A stretch of DNA of 64,000 nt, from the NCBI GenBank assembly GCA_052143835.1, contig JBKQRV010000145.1, positions 1 through 64,000 on the forward strand, in the 5' to 3' direction. A program made the translations under genes and the position numbers. A model generated the notes under the pieces. That model searched no databases. It had not been told where the DNA came from and saw only the letters and a program-made list of their open reading frames with translations. Origin of the DNA: DASPPM01 sp052143835 (lineage in GTDB: Bacteria; Pseudomonadota; Alphaproteobacteria; JACZXZ01). Of this stretch, positions 17,520 through 25,592 are shown one piece after another (the first letter of the stretch is position 1; each line of letters opens with the position of its first letter).

Positions 17520-18355
17520 CTGGAACTCCTCGTGGTTCTTGATGGACTTCCATGCCTTTCGCTTGGAACCGCAGATTGTCGTTGGAGAGTGCGCGACGTT
17601 TGCTTGATGGCATAGGATGATTCTCTCACCGCAGACTCGAGGTAGCTGAGATGGCGATCCATCACCGTCCGAACGCGTGCGACATCGCGCGACCGAAGTG
17701 CTGTCAGCGTATCCTGATGCAGCTGAGCAACATCGGCCACACTTTCGAACTCTGCAAAAAAGTCCTTCATCATCCGAAATAGCTGCTCGAGCACCTCATG
17801 TTGATAACGGGCGAGCAACGGGCTTTGCGCAGCCCGCCCCATCGCGTAATGAAACAGATGATCGTAATGTACTCTAACGACATAGCTCTCAGCCGAACGC
17901 TCCCGGAGCTGCTGGATCGTAAGTTCCATCGCGTCAAAGTGTTCGTCTGTTGCGCGCTCGGCTGCGAGTTCAGCGATGCGGAGTTCGACCGCTCGGCGCG
18001 CCTCCACCAGCTCCGACGGAGACGCTGAGATCCGACTGGGCCTGTGCTGGGATAGCAGGTCGAAAAGCTCTGCACTCTCGACCGTAGTGCCCCCGTGTAG
18101 CCCCCGCCGAGACTTCAGCACCCCGGCGTTATTCAGAATCTTGAGCGCCTCCCCGATCGTGACCCGGCTAACACACATGTCTCGCGCGAGTTCCTCGATC
18201 TGAGGCAGCCAGTCGCCAGGTTTGAAGACTCCTGAGCGAATTGCGTAAGTGATCTGATCGATCACCTCCTGAGAGGCCTTCGAATTGGATATGGGATGAA
18301 AGGCCCACTGCGAGGTTAGCCGGACAGGCTCGTGGCGAGAAGGGGTGTGGGTCAT
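17516..18355 (-). CDS. GntR-family regulator, FadR/FCD subfamily (TRAP locus)
   Basis: The 279-residue protein has an N-terminal winged HTH (about 25-95: VIDQITYAIRSGVFKPGDWL, then VSRVTIGEALKILNNAGVL) and a helical FCD ligand-binding domain (about 110-230, with ELVEARRAVELRIAELAAE). FCD regulators usually repress catabolic operons until an acid or its CoA ester binds. ATG 18355 is chosen because the only upstream in-frame start is a TTG inside the operator region. It is transcribed away from the TRAP permease, and a palindrome lies 84 bases upstream. The C-terminal tail after about 240 is basic and probably disordered. Confidence 0.9.
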   Translation of the reverse strand: MTHTPSRHEPVRLTSQWAFHPISNSKASQEVIDQITYAIRSGVFKPGDWLPQIEELARDMCVSRVTIGEALKILNNAGVLKSRRGLHGGTTVESAELFDLLSQHRPSRISASPSELVEARRAVELRIAELAAERATDEHFDAMELTIQQLRERSAESYVVRVHYDHLFHYAMGRAAQSPLLARYQHEVLEQLFRMMKDFFAEFESVADVAQLHQDTLTALRSRDVARVRTVMDRHLSYLESAVRESSYAIKQTSRTLQRQSAVPSERHGSPSRTTRSSR

Positions 18356-18438
18356 AACTGAGCGCCTGCGTTCAAGGATTCCGAGCGGTTCTGCGTCTGG
18401 GTGTTCGAGAACACCTAACAAACATCGTCCACGAAAGA

Positions 18439-18456
18439 AAAAGATTTACACCTTTT
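18439..18456. promoter_or_regulatory. Candidate GntR operator, copy 2 (divergent promoter)
   Basis: AAAAGATTTACACCTTTT is the inverted copy of the site at 16132-16149, with one substitution. It lies 84 bases from the GntR start and 79 bases from the TRAP permease start, so one bound regulator could control both directions. Symmetry is AAAAG...CTTTT with most inner positions also complementary. Confidence 0.62.
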
Positions 18457-18534
18457 ATATTATCAGGTAGGAGCAGTCGTCAAGTGCCAGAGACGCGGTG
18501 ACAAAGCCGCGCCGGTGTTAGGCGAGGTCACAAG

Positions 18535-20388
18535 TTGTCCAGGAATCGGGAAGCGGCGTGGCTTAAGGTTCTGGACCAATGCGCCGAGATTGTGCTGGTG
18601 CTTGCCCTTTTGGGTGAGTTGGCCGCGGTACTCGCGTCAGTGTTTGCCCGAACGTTTTTCAGCACGGCTTACCTCTGGGCTGGCGAAGTGTCGAGCGTCG
18701 CGCTCTCGATACTCACCTTTATCGGCGGGGCGGTAGCTTACCGTCGGCGGCACCATGCCGCTCTTGCTTTCGTTCTGAACGCGCTGCCCGAGCGTACGCG
18801 CCACGGCTTTCTGGCGTCGGCCGACATGCTCGTCCTCCTCAGCGCAATCGTAACGGCTCAAACATCCCTCTCATTTATTCAGGCAAACTGGGGGGAGTTG
18901 ACGCCGATCCTCCGATTTCCGACTGCGTCGACTGCGATTCCACTCTTGGTCAGCATGCTTCTGCTAGCCGTCTACGCCGCGGAGTATCTGTGGTGCGAAC
19001 ACGGCCGTCATGCACTTGTCCCGGCCTTGCTGCTCATTCCCGCCGCGGTCCTTGCGCTCGCGACGCGGTCGATGTGGCTGGCATGGTTCACGAGCGACAC
19101 TGCAGCTGTTCTTACATTCGTTTTCTTGCTCGTCAGCGTAATCCTTGGCCTGCCTGTCGGCTTTGTCCTGCTTCTCGCCGCGGCCGCCTACCTGTGGATC
19201 TCGGGTAGCGTTCCAATGATCGCGTTGCCGCAGAACATGATCACGGGAACGAGCAACTTCGTCCTTCTGGCGATACCATTCTTCATCCTGGCCGGGTTCA
19301 TAATGGAGCGCGGAGGCATTAGCTTGCGCCTCGTTCGATTCGTGCAGGCGCTCGTCGGTCATTTCCGGGGCGGTCTTCTCCAAGTCATGGTTGTGAGCAT
19401 GTACCTTGTCTCGGGCTTGTCCGGATCCAAGGCCGCAGACATTGCCGCGATCGGCACCGTCATGCGCGACATGCTCAAACGCGAGCGTTACGACGAAAAT
19501 GAGAGCACTGCTGTTCTTGCCGCCTCGGCTGCAATGGGCGAGACCGTCCCACCGAGCATCGCAATGCTGATCCTTGGCTCGATTACAAAGCTCTCCATGG
19601 CCGCCTTGTTCATCGCTGGTCTGGTGCCGGCGGCGGTCATAGCGCTCTGTCTTATGGCACTGATTTACATTCGTGCTCGCACCGCAACGGTTCTCCGAAG
19701 CCCTAGGGCCACGGCCTCAACAATGGTCAAGACGGGTATAGGCGCACTCTTGCCCCTAATGATGCCACTCCTGCTTCTCGTAGGCATAGCGAGTGGAGCG
19801 GCCACCCCAACGGAGGTGTCGTCCTTGGCGGTGGTCTATGGGCTAATCCTGGCCGTTGCGCTCTATCGGGAAATGGGGCTGCGCTCATTTCTGCGCACGA
19901 CAGTTGACGCGGCTGTAATGACCGGAATGGTACTTTTTATTCTCGCGGCCGCCTCGGCGCTCTCGTGGGTGCTTACGGTTGCCGAAGTACCTCAACGCTT
20001 GGTTGACTTGCTGCACACGGTGCGAGGAAGCGAATCTATATTCCTCGTCGGAACGATTGTCCTCCTGATTGTCGTCGGCGCTGTGCTCGAGGGGTTACCT
20101 GCGCTGAACGTCCTCGGACCGCTGCTCCTGCCTATCGCCGGCCAAATTGGAGTGAACGAGCTGCATTACGGTATCGTTCTGATCATTGCCATGGGAATTG
20201 GAGCATTCCTCCCCCCGATTGGCGTTGGATTCTATGTCTGCTGTTCGGTCATGCGAACCAACATCGAGCGGTCCGCCTCGGCAATGGTGCCGTATCTGAT
20301 ATGTCTAATCATCGGGCTGCTAATCGTCACCTTCATCCCCGGGATTACATTGTTCCTGCCCAGATCCCTTGGTTTCAAGGGTTATTGA
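18535..20388 (+). CDS. Fused TRAP transporter permease (DctQ-DctM)
   Basis: The 617-residue protein fuses the small (DctQ, about 1-165, four helices, with YLWAGEVSSVALSILTFIGG) and large (DctM, about 185-610) TRAP membrane subunits. DctM marks include LLAIPFFILAGFIMERGG (about 242), VSGLSGSKAADIAAIG (about 292), GETVPPSIAMLILG (about 338) and MGIGAFLPPIGVGFY near the end. It uses an ion gradient to import the DctP-bound substrate. The start is TTG 18535, preceded by GAGG at a spacing of 7. The gene heads a plus-strand operon with the cupin, SCP2-like and hydrolase genes. Confidence 0.92.
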   Translation: MSRNREAAWLKVLDQCAEIVLVLALLGELAAVLASVFARTFFSTAYLWAGEVSSVALSILTFIGGAVAYRRRHHAALAFVLNALPERTRHGFLASADMLVLLSAIVTAQTSLSFIQANWGELTPILRFPTASTAIPLLVSMLLLAVYAAEYLWCEHGRHALVPALLLIPAAVLALATRSMWLAWFTSDTAAVLTFVFLLVSVILGLPVGFVLLLAAAAYLWISGSVPMIALPQNMITGTSNFVLLAIPFFILAGFIMERGGISLRLVRFVQALVGHFRGGLLQVMVVSMYLVSGLSGSKAADIAAIGTVMRDMLKRERYDENESTAVLAASAAMGETVPPSIAMLILGSITKLSMAALFIAGLVPAAVIALCLMALIYIRARTATVLRSPRATASTMVKTGIGALLPLMMPLLLLVGIASGAATPTEVSSLAVVYGLILAVALYREMGLRSFLRTTVDAAVMTGMVLFILAAASALSWVLTVAEVPQRLVDLLHTVRGSESIFLVGTIVLLIVVGAVLEGLPALNVLGPLLLPIAGQIGVNELHYGIVLIIAMGIGAFLPPIGVGFYVCCSVMRTNIERSASAMVPYLICLIIGLLIVTFIPGITLFLPRSLGFKGY

Positions 20389-20422
20389 ACGCTATCATCC
20401 ACCAAGCAAAAGGAGTCTCGCT

Positions 20423-20857
20423 ATGACGCACCAAACAAAGCCGAAAGTCTCTTCAGCGGAACTGTCCGGCGAGGAGTTTGGCACCTATTCTCCAGGATTT
20501 ATCTTGCGCCGGGTCGTGGACCCTGCCACTGGGGGATCGGATGCGTTCCGGATGAGCCTCGTGACCTTAGACGAAAATGCCGGGACGCCGCGCCACCTTC
20601 ACAACAACTCCGATGAGGGTTGGTACGTGGTATCGGGTACCGGTTTGTTCTACTCCGACGGAAAAACCTTCAAGATCGCTCCGGGTGACTTCCTTTATGC
20701 TGGTCGCGGTGTCGTGCACCAACTTATCAATCTGGGGCACGGACGGCTGACCTACGTCGCCGTAACCGCGCCTCCCGCAGATTTCAAAAATGACAATCAC
20801 GTGATTGAGCAATTCGATCGAGTCCGTCATGCTGAAATGAGGTCGACGGAAGTGTGA
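20423..20857 (+). CDS. Small cupin-domain protein
   Basis: The 144-residue protein is a single conserved cupin barrel. It shows the first motif GTPRHLHNNSDEGWYVVSG (about 60) with metal-ligand His, His and Glu, and the second motif PGDFLYAGRGVVHQLINLG (about 93) with the distal His. It could be a dioxygenase, isomerase or binding protein acting on the TRAP-imported acid. ATG 20423 follows AAGGAG, and the stop overlaps the next start (TGATG). Confidence 0.85.
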   Translation: MTHQTKPKVSSAELSGEEFGTYSPGFILRRVVDPATGGSDAFRMSLVTLDENAGTPRHLHNNSDEGWYVVSGTGLFYSDGKTFKIAPGDFLYAGRGVVHQLINLGHGRLTYVAVTAPPADFKNDNHVIEQFDRVRHAEMRSTEV

Positions 20858-21237
20858 TGTCAATTCCATCTGACTTTTCGTCCGAATGGCTGGAAGAAGT
20901 CGCCAAGAGGGCGAATGCTAATCCGGATTTTCGAACAGCGGCACGCTGGTTCGATAGCTGGATCCAACTCAAGATGGGTCCACAGACACTCTCCTTTAAG
21001 GTGTTTATGGGAGAAATCATCAAGGTGGTTCCAGGAGCCGTTCCTTTCGGAGCCGATTTCGCACTAATCGGCGATGACCAGACGTGGCGCACGTTGATCT
21101 CCAGTACCAAAAACATGCTTCGGGAGCTGATGACGAATGCGTCACTGAGGATGGAAGGTAACTTGTTCGAATGCATGCGAGCGAACAAACTTCTTAATAT
21201 TGTGGTTCAAACAGCGCGCGAGGTCGGTCTTCCATGA
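20857..21237 (+). CDS. SCP2-like small protein, copy 2
   Basis: The 126-residue protein is probably an SCP2-type lipid-binding fold. It has IQLKMGPQTLSFKVFMGEII (about 37), PFGADFALIGDDQTWRTLIS (about 63) and a late SLRMEGNLFECMRANKLLN segment. It has the same length and gene context as the protein at 7735-8115, though the sequences have diverged. It overlaps the cupin stop by one base and the hydrolase start by four (ATGA), so all three are translationally coupled. Confidence 0.6.
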   Translation: MSIPSDFSSEWLEEVAKRANANPDFRTAARWFDSWIQLKMGPQTLSFKVFMGEIIKVVPGAVPFGADFALIGDDQTWRTLISSTKNMLRELMTNASLRMEGNLFECMRANKLLNIVVQTAREVGLP

Positions 21238-22058
21238 CTCCAGAGTCATCAGTGTCCGGAATAACCGGACATTATATGTTGGTTCAGAGGCACCGTGTTT
21301 ACTGGGAGGAGGCTGGTACCGGAACGCCCCTCATCTGCATTCACACGGCAGGCCAGAGCGGCCTCCAATGGCGCTTCACGCTCCCATATTTTGCTGAACG
21401 AGGTTTTCGAGCTATCGCGGTGGATCTACCCGGGCACGGCAAGTCCCTTCTTGCCGACTGGAAGCCGATCAGTGTTCTTCATGAATACGCTGAGATCGTC
21501 TGGGATCTGTCACAGGGACTAGGTCTTGTGCGACCTCTTGTTATGGGGTGCTCGATTGGCGCGAACATCGCCTTGGATCTTGGAGTCAACCATCCCGATG
21601 GCGTCCGTGGACTCGTAGTCTGCGACGGCGCAGCGCACACTCCCACGGTCCCGGAGGGAGCAATTCAGTTCATGCTCGAGGACGCCGGCATGCCGAGCGC
21701 CGGGGATCAGGCGTATTATGGAGCGATCGGCGTCTGCGGCTCCAAGGCGCCCGCCGAACGTGTCGCCGAAATTGCGTGGACAGCGCGCTCGCGCGATCCG
21801 AAGGTGCAGGGACATGACCTATTGGGTTGGATTCATCACGATCTGCGTGATCACCTCAATCGGATCTCATGCCCAGTCCTTTTGGTTCGTGGTGAGGAAG
21901 ATTTCATGCTGCCACACTCCCTAATCCAGAGTACCCATGAGGCGATCTCAGGATCGGAGTTAGTCGAAATCCGTGGGATCGGCCACTTTCCACACATGGA
22001 GTACCCTGCGTTCCTGCCGTTAGTGCACGATTTCCTGCGAACACGCGGCCTAACGTAA
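21234..22058 (+). CDS. Alpha/beta hydrolase (copy 2 of the paired module)
   Basis: The 274-residue protein has ICIHTAG (about 35), AVDLPGHGKS (about 64), nucleophile elbow MGCSIGAN (about 104), CPVLLVRGEEDF (about 217) with the acid and GIGHFPHMEYP with the catalytic histidine (about 250). It shares uncommon motifs (CDGAAHTPTVPE compared with LQGADHTPTFPE) with the hydrolase at 6933-7733, so the two are paralogues with probably related substrates. It is the last gene of the TRAP operon. Confidence 0.87.
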   Translation: MTPESSVSGITGHYMLVQRHRVYWEEAGTGTPLICIHTAGQSGLQWRFTLPYFAERGFRAIAVDLPGHGKSLLADWKPISVLHEYAEIVWDLSQGLGLVRPLVMGCSIGANIALDLGVNHPDGVRGLVVCDGAAHTPTVPEGAIQFMLEDAGMPSAGDQAYYGAIGVCGSKAPAERVAEIAWTARSRDPKVQGHDLLGWIHHDLRDHLNRISCPVLLVRGEEDFMLPHSLIQSTHEAISGSELVEIRGIGHFPHMEYPAFLPLVHDFLRTRGLT

Positions 22059-22284
22059 ATTTTCGTTCCATTTCGGAGCCGCCGCTCTCATTGCTTTGCG
22101 AGGGAATAGTTGTCGTCAGAAGGGGGCGACCGAGCGCAAAGCACCGCAGCGGGAAGCCGTCTACGCCGAACTTCTAATTAGCAAAGTCAGCAAGCCGCTG
22201 AACCGACTCGATAAAATCGGTCTGACCCGTCTTCGACAGTTCCGACAGTGCGCCGTCTTGAAAGTAATTGAGTTTGTTGGTTCA

Positions 22285-22425
22285 TCAAAAGAATCTGTGG
22301 GCGACTCGCGGCTCTGGGAGCTCGGCAACTGCTTGATACAGCGCGATTTCGGTGATGCCGAAGGTACGGAAGCTGTAAGATTTTCGCATGATCAGTTTGG
22401 CCTTGTTGTTCATACCCTCGACGCC
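22285..22425 (-). pseudogene. ISL3-family transposase, C-terminal relic
   Basis: The last 46 codons of a minus-strand frame read GVEGMNNKAKLIMRKSY, then SFRTFGITEIALYQAVAELP and EPRVAHRFF. This is the conserved tail of ISL3 (IS204/IS1001/IS1165) transposases. The frame upstream does not continue as transposase, so only the 3' end survives. The remainder of the 22059-22656 gap holds no recognisable gene. A plus-strand basic tail ending at 22632 may be another decayed fragment. Confidence 0.75.
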
Positions 22426-22656
22426 GCCGCTGGGGCCAGCCGAAAGCCGCCACCCGCAGCACCGCACAAGAAGCTCTGCGTTCCGGTTTGCGATATTTCG
22501 GGCATCATGCTCGACCGCGCGCTCGCCGATCGCAAGCTGCGGCCGCTCCTCGAGGATGCGGCGAGGACGCTCGCGAGCAAGCGGCGCAAGCGCGCCCAGC
22601 ACAAGAGGAAGCGGCTCCAAAGTGCCGCGTGAGCGCGGCCCGCGTGACACGGGCGC

Positions 22657-23646
22657 CTAACCGAGCGCCTCCTGGTTGATCACGTTCTCGCGGATCGGCT
22701 GACCGTCGAACACGCTCAGGGTGTTGCGTACCGCCGCGAGCGCCATGCGGGCGACGGCCTCGACGGTGACGCCCGCCATGTGAGGCGCGGTGACGACGTT
22801 CGGAAGCTTGAGCAGCGGGTTGTCGATCGGCGTCGGCTCGACCGCGAAGACGTCGAGCCCCGCACCTGCGAGCCGGCCCTCGCTGAGGGCGGCATGGAGT
22901 GCCGTCTCCTCGATGATGCCGCCGCGCGCGGTATTGATGAGGTAGGCGGTCGGCTTCATGCGTCGCAGCCTTGCGTCATCGAACATGGCGAGCGTCTCCG
23001 GCGTCTTCGGGCAATGGAGGGTGACGAAGTCGGCCTCCGCGACGGCCGCGTCGAGATCGCTTGCCGGCTCGCACCCCGCCGCGCGCACGCTCTCCGCCGC
23101 CACATAGGGGTCGTAGACGAGGACCCGCATCTCCATGGCGAGGCAGCGTTTGGCCGTGCGCGTGCCGATGCGGCCGAAGCCCACGATGAGCGCGGTCTTG
23201 CCGAGAAGATCGACGGGCTTCACCTTGAGCCGCTCGGGCCAGCGCCCCTCCTTGACCAGCGCGTCGAAGTGCGCACCCCGCCGCGCCAAGGTCATCATGA
23301 AGAAGATCGCCTGCTCCGCGACCGAGGGCGAATTGGCGATGCCGACGACCATCAGCGGGATCCGCCTTTTGGTCAGCGCCGGCACGTCCACCGAGTCGTA
23401 GCCGACGCCGATGCGCGCCACGACCTGGAGCCGCGGCGCTTCGGCAAGCTCCGCCTCGCCGAAGCGCATCGGCCCGATGACGACGCCGTCGACCCCGCCC
23501 TCCGCCCGGATGCGCAGGACGAAGTCCGCGGGCTTGATGAGATGGGAAAAGGATGCGGCCTCGATGTCGTCACGCGCAGCCAGCAGGTCCCAGCCGGCCT
23601 TGCCCATGCTATCGGAGATCAAAAGCTTCTTCTTATTGGTCGTCAT
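22657..23646 (-). CDS. D-2-hydroxyacid dehydrogenase (SerA/hydroxypyruvate reductase-like)
   Basis: The 329-residue protein has the NAD-binding motif GFGRIGTRTAKR (about 155) and the catalytic triad of the family: Arg in LINTARGGIIEE (about 240), Glu in GLDVFAVEP (about 270) and His in VTAPHMAG (about 290). It reduces a 2-oxo acid or oxidises a D-2-hydroxy acid. The substrate is not predictable; phosphoglycerate-, glyoxylate- or hydroxypyruvate-type enzymes all fit. ATG 23646 follows a strong GAGGAG. The open frame continues upstream to 24144, but that extension is transposon debris. Confidence 0.88.
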   Translation of the reverse strand: MTTNKKKLLISDSMGKAGWDLLAARDDIEAASFSHLIKPADFVLRIRAEGGVDGVVIGPMRFGEAELAEAPRLQVVARIGVGYDSVDVPALTKRRIPLMVVGIANSPSVAEQAIFFMMTLARRGAHFDALVKEGRWPERLKVKPVDLLGKTALIVGFGRIGTRTAKRCLAMEMRVLVYDPYVAAESVRAAGCEPASDLDAAVAEADFVTLHCPKTPETLAMFDDARLRRMKPTAYLINTARGGIIEETALHAALSEGRLAGAGLDVFAVEPTPIDNPLLKLPNVVTAPHMAGVTVEAVARMALAAVRNTLSVFDGQPIRENVINQEALG

Positions 23647-23882
23647 GCCTTGCTCCTCATCGCTTGCCGCAAAACGCTCGCCCCGAAATTGGCCAGATGG
23701 CCGACAAACCTGCCCGTCCTTGGGGAGCGTACGCCCATCGCGGTTGCCGATAAAGCCGGAGCTCGACTTTGCTGCGCTAAATTCGAGAAAGCCGTCGTCC
23801 GCAGGGGCAAGCCGACCCTCCGGGCCGGAAAACCGGGCGCGCCTCCTCGGTGGGCATCGAGTGATCGGATCGATGGCGGCGT

Positions 23883-24008
23883 TCAACATCGAGCCGGCGG
23901 CCGTGGTTGGAGGTCGTCGATCATCTCCAGGATGCGGACGAACAGACCACGCGGCACCGCCACATCGGCCATTTGGAAGATCGTGTAGCGGGCGTGGGCA
24001 ATGACCTT
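23883..24008 (-). pseudogene. IS1380-type transposase, C-terminal relic
   Basis: A minus-strand frame reads KVIAHARYTIFQMADVAVPR followed by GLFVRILEMIDDL and a stop at 23883. This resembles the tail of IS1380-family transposases (HxRYxxFQxAEVAVPR). No upstream transposase sequence remains. The same tail, more damaged, occurs at about 46310-46551. The rest of the 23647-24536 gap contains hairpin copy B and otherwise no gene. Confidence 0.6.
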
Positions 24009-24039
24009 CGTGCAGCATAACCACGCAAAGGCTTCGCCT

Positions 24040-24088
24040 GGGCGACATAGTACGAAATATGCCTTTTCTACTAAGTCGCCCTTTTTGG
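24040..24088 (+). repeat. Intergenic hairpin repeat, copy B (terminator-like)
   Basis: Thirteen-base arms, GGGCGACATAGTA at 24040-24052 and TACTAAGTCGCCC at 24069-24081, pair with one mismatch and are followed by TTTTTGG. The inner part (CGAAATATGCCTTTTC) matches the loop of the copies at 6773 and 43677. It would make a good bidirectional terminator. Confidence 0.55.
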
Positions 24089-24091
24089 CCT

Positions 24092-24178
24092 GTCACCGAT
24101 CGGGAAAGCCGACGAGAGTCTGCTGACTGGGCATGACCCGACATCGCGCAGACATGCCCGTACCGCTGCCTTTGACCC
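24092..24178. repeat. Degenerate intergenic repeat shared with 43893-43978
   Basis: About 86 bases after hairpin B can be aligned by eye with 43893-43978. Shared blocks include GTCAC at the start, TCTGCT-ACTGGGCA in the middle, then CAGGCATGCC-like and TTTGACCC at the end. It is non-coding and probably an old dispersed repeat. Confidence 0.45.
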
Positions 24179-24536
24179 TATACATCGCGCGGCTGTCTAA
24201 ACATCGCTATCGCCTCGCCGCAGTGTCGCTTACGCGCGCATTCACCTTCGACAACAAGGGCATGAGCCAGCACTATGCGCTTCCAAACATCCCATCGTTT
24301 TCACAATTCAACGATCTCGCCGAGAACAGCCTTGGAAGAGTTCTCTCATGCTGAGAGTGGGGTGACACGCTTCCGGCCTAACGTTGAGCAAATCACAGTG
24401 ATGAACGAATCGACGCGAACTTGGCTGATGATAGGCACAATGATGTCGAATTGCGATTCCCGCTGAATGGGGCGGGCTGCGCGCATCTCGCGTCGCTTAT
24501 AACATCGCCTGCAGCTAACCCGGTATAACAGGACCT

Positions 24537-24842
24537 CTATTCGGGGGCCGTTTTTGGAGGCGAGGCCAACCGTTGATACTCCTCGTCGCTAAGGCGCCAA
24601 GAAGCAGTAGATTCAGCGAGTCGATGAGCCTGCACGTGCAAATAATGGCGCGCTACTTGAATAAGGTTTTCATCGGAAAAAGTGGTCCGATCGACGAAGA
24701 CGGGGAATTCGGGACCGACCCTGCCGATTTGGAATACTACTTTTGACCAATCGGCCGGTTGCCCAGGTCCAGCCGGTGAAACTACCTCACTGATTGAGAG
24801 AATCTTTATCTGTCGTTGATCTAGTTTATTCGATTCGCTCAT
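24537..24842 (-). CDS. Small hypothetical protein
   Basis: The 101-residue protein has no family I recognise. It contains a beta-rich middle (DWSKVVFQIGRVGPEFPVFV) and a C-terminal helical stretch (ENLIQVARHYLHVQAHRLAE), ending with a SWRLSDEEYQRLASPP tail. It has no signal peptide or membrane segment. ATG 24842 is preceded by GGAGG at good spacing, which supports real translation. It stands alone between insertion-sequence relics. Confidence 0.6.
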   Translation of the reverse strand: MSESNKLDQRQIKILSISEVVSPAGPGQPADWSKVVFQIGRVGPEFPVFVDRTTFSDENLIQVARHYLHVQAHRLAESTASWRLSDEEYQRLASPPKTAPE

Positions 24843-24880
24843 TTCTTTTCCTCCAACGAAGAAACGCCTTTGCCATCTAC

Positions 24881-25080
24881 TTAGGCGTTCGCGGTTTTGT
24901 CATTCCGCCGGTAGGTCAGCCTCTTGCCGACGATGCCTTTGAGCGCCTTGGCCGCGCGCTCCGAGTCGGTAACATTGAGCGCCGCGCGAACGTTGTATCA
25001 GAAACCGAGTTCCGCAAGGTAGCGCTTGAGATGCTATTGGCCGACGTGATGGTACCCGCCCTCACCTCGATCATTTTCAG
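24881..25080 (-). pseudogene. IS1595-family (ISXO2-like) transposase relic with stop codons
   Basis: On the minus strand the frame reads YHHVGQ, stop, HLKRYLAELGF, stop, then YNVRAALNVTDSERAAKALK and GIVGKRLTYRRND to a natural end at 24881. The pattern YHHVSxxHLxRYLxEFxFRYN...GKRLTY is the C-terminus of ISXO2-like transposases. Two in-frame stops and a frame change upstream make it a pseudogene. It abuts an IS630 relic on the opposite strand. Confidence 0.7.
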
Positions 25081-25502
25081 TGCACCCAACCGGTCGATCT
25101 GTTCAGGGCCATTTGCCCCGAGCGAGGCGCCGCGGCGGCGGTGGTTTTGCCACCTGCAATACGCGCGTCATGCAGTTCCACATCGACGGAAGCTCAACCC
25201 AGCTCACGCCTAGAGCCCATGCCATGCTGCTGCCCGATCGCGCCGGATGGTACACCGCCGAAGCTCTCGCAATCCCGAAGAACATCACGCCTCTGCTGCT
25301 GCCGCCGAGATCGCCCGAGCTCAATCCGGTCGAGAACGTCCGGCAGCGAATGCGTCGGAACCGGCTGACCAACTGCGTCTTCAAGACCTACGACGACATC
25401 GTCGGCTTGTGCTGCGAGACCTGGACCAAGCTCATCGGTCGCACGTGGACCCTTATGTCCATCTGTATGCCCGACTGGGCTACAACCGGTCAGGTTCAGT
25501 GA
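25081..25502 (+). pseudogene. IS630-family transposase, frameshifted C-terminal part
   Basis: The frame from about 25102 reads FRAICPERGAAAAVVLPPA. After a one-base loss near 25157-25160 the sequence continues in another frame with TRVMQFHIDGSSTQL, AMLLPDRAGW, ITPLLLPPRSPELNPVENV, FKTYDDIVGLCCETWTKLI and a natural C-terminus. These are the second and third DDE-domain blocks of IS630 transposases, with the SPELNPxE glutamate retained. The N-terminal half and the ends of the element are gone. Confidence 0.8.
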
Positions 25503-25592
25503 CTGCTGGTGTAAGCCAATGTTTTGTGATTGTCGCGGGCATCCTCCGTCAAGTGCTGGACGCATGGGTTCGAGGCTTCCGGGTCCGGGACA

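Noticed and set aside
22096..22632. A plus-strand frame of 178 codons
   Set aside because: It runs antisense to the ISL3 relic and ends in a Lys/Arg-rich tail. It could contain a decayed fragment but is not a supportable gene.
22780..23988. A 402-codon plus-strand open frame
   Set aside because: It is antisense to the 2-hydroxyacid dehydrogenase and has no recognisable domain.
23647..24144. N-terminal extension of the hydroxyacid dehydrogenase
   Set aside because: The frame is open, but the real start at 23646 has a strong ribosome-binding site, and the extension overlaps an IS1380-type relic in another frame.
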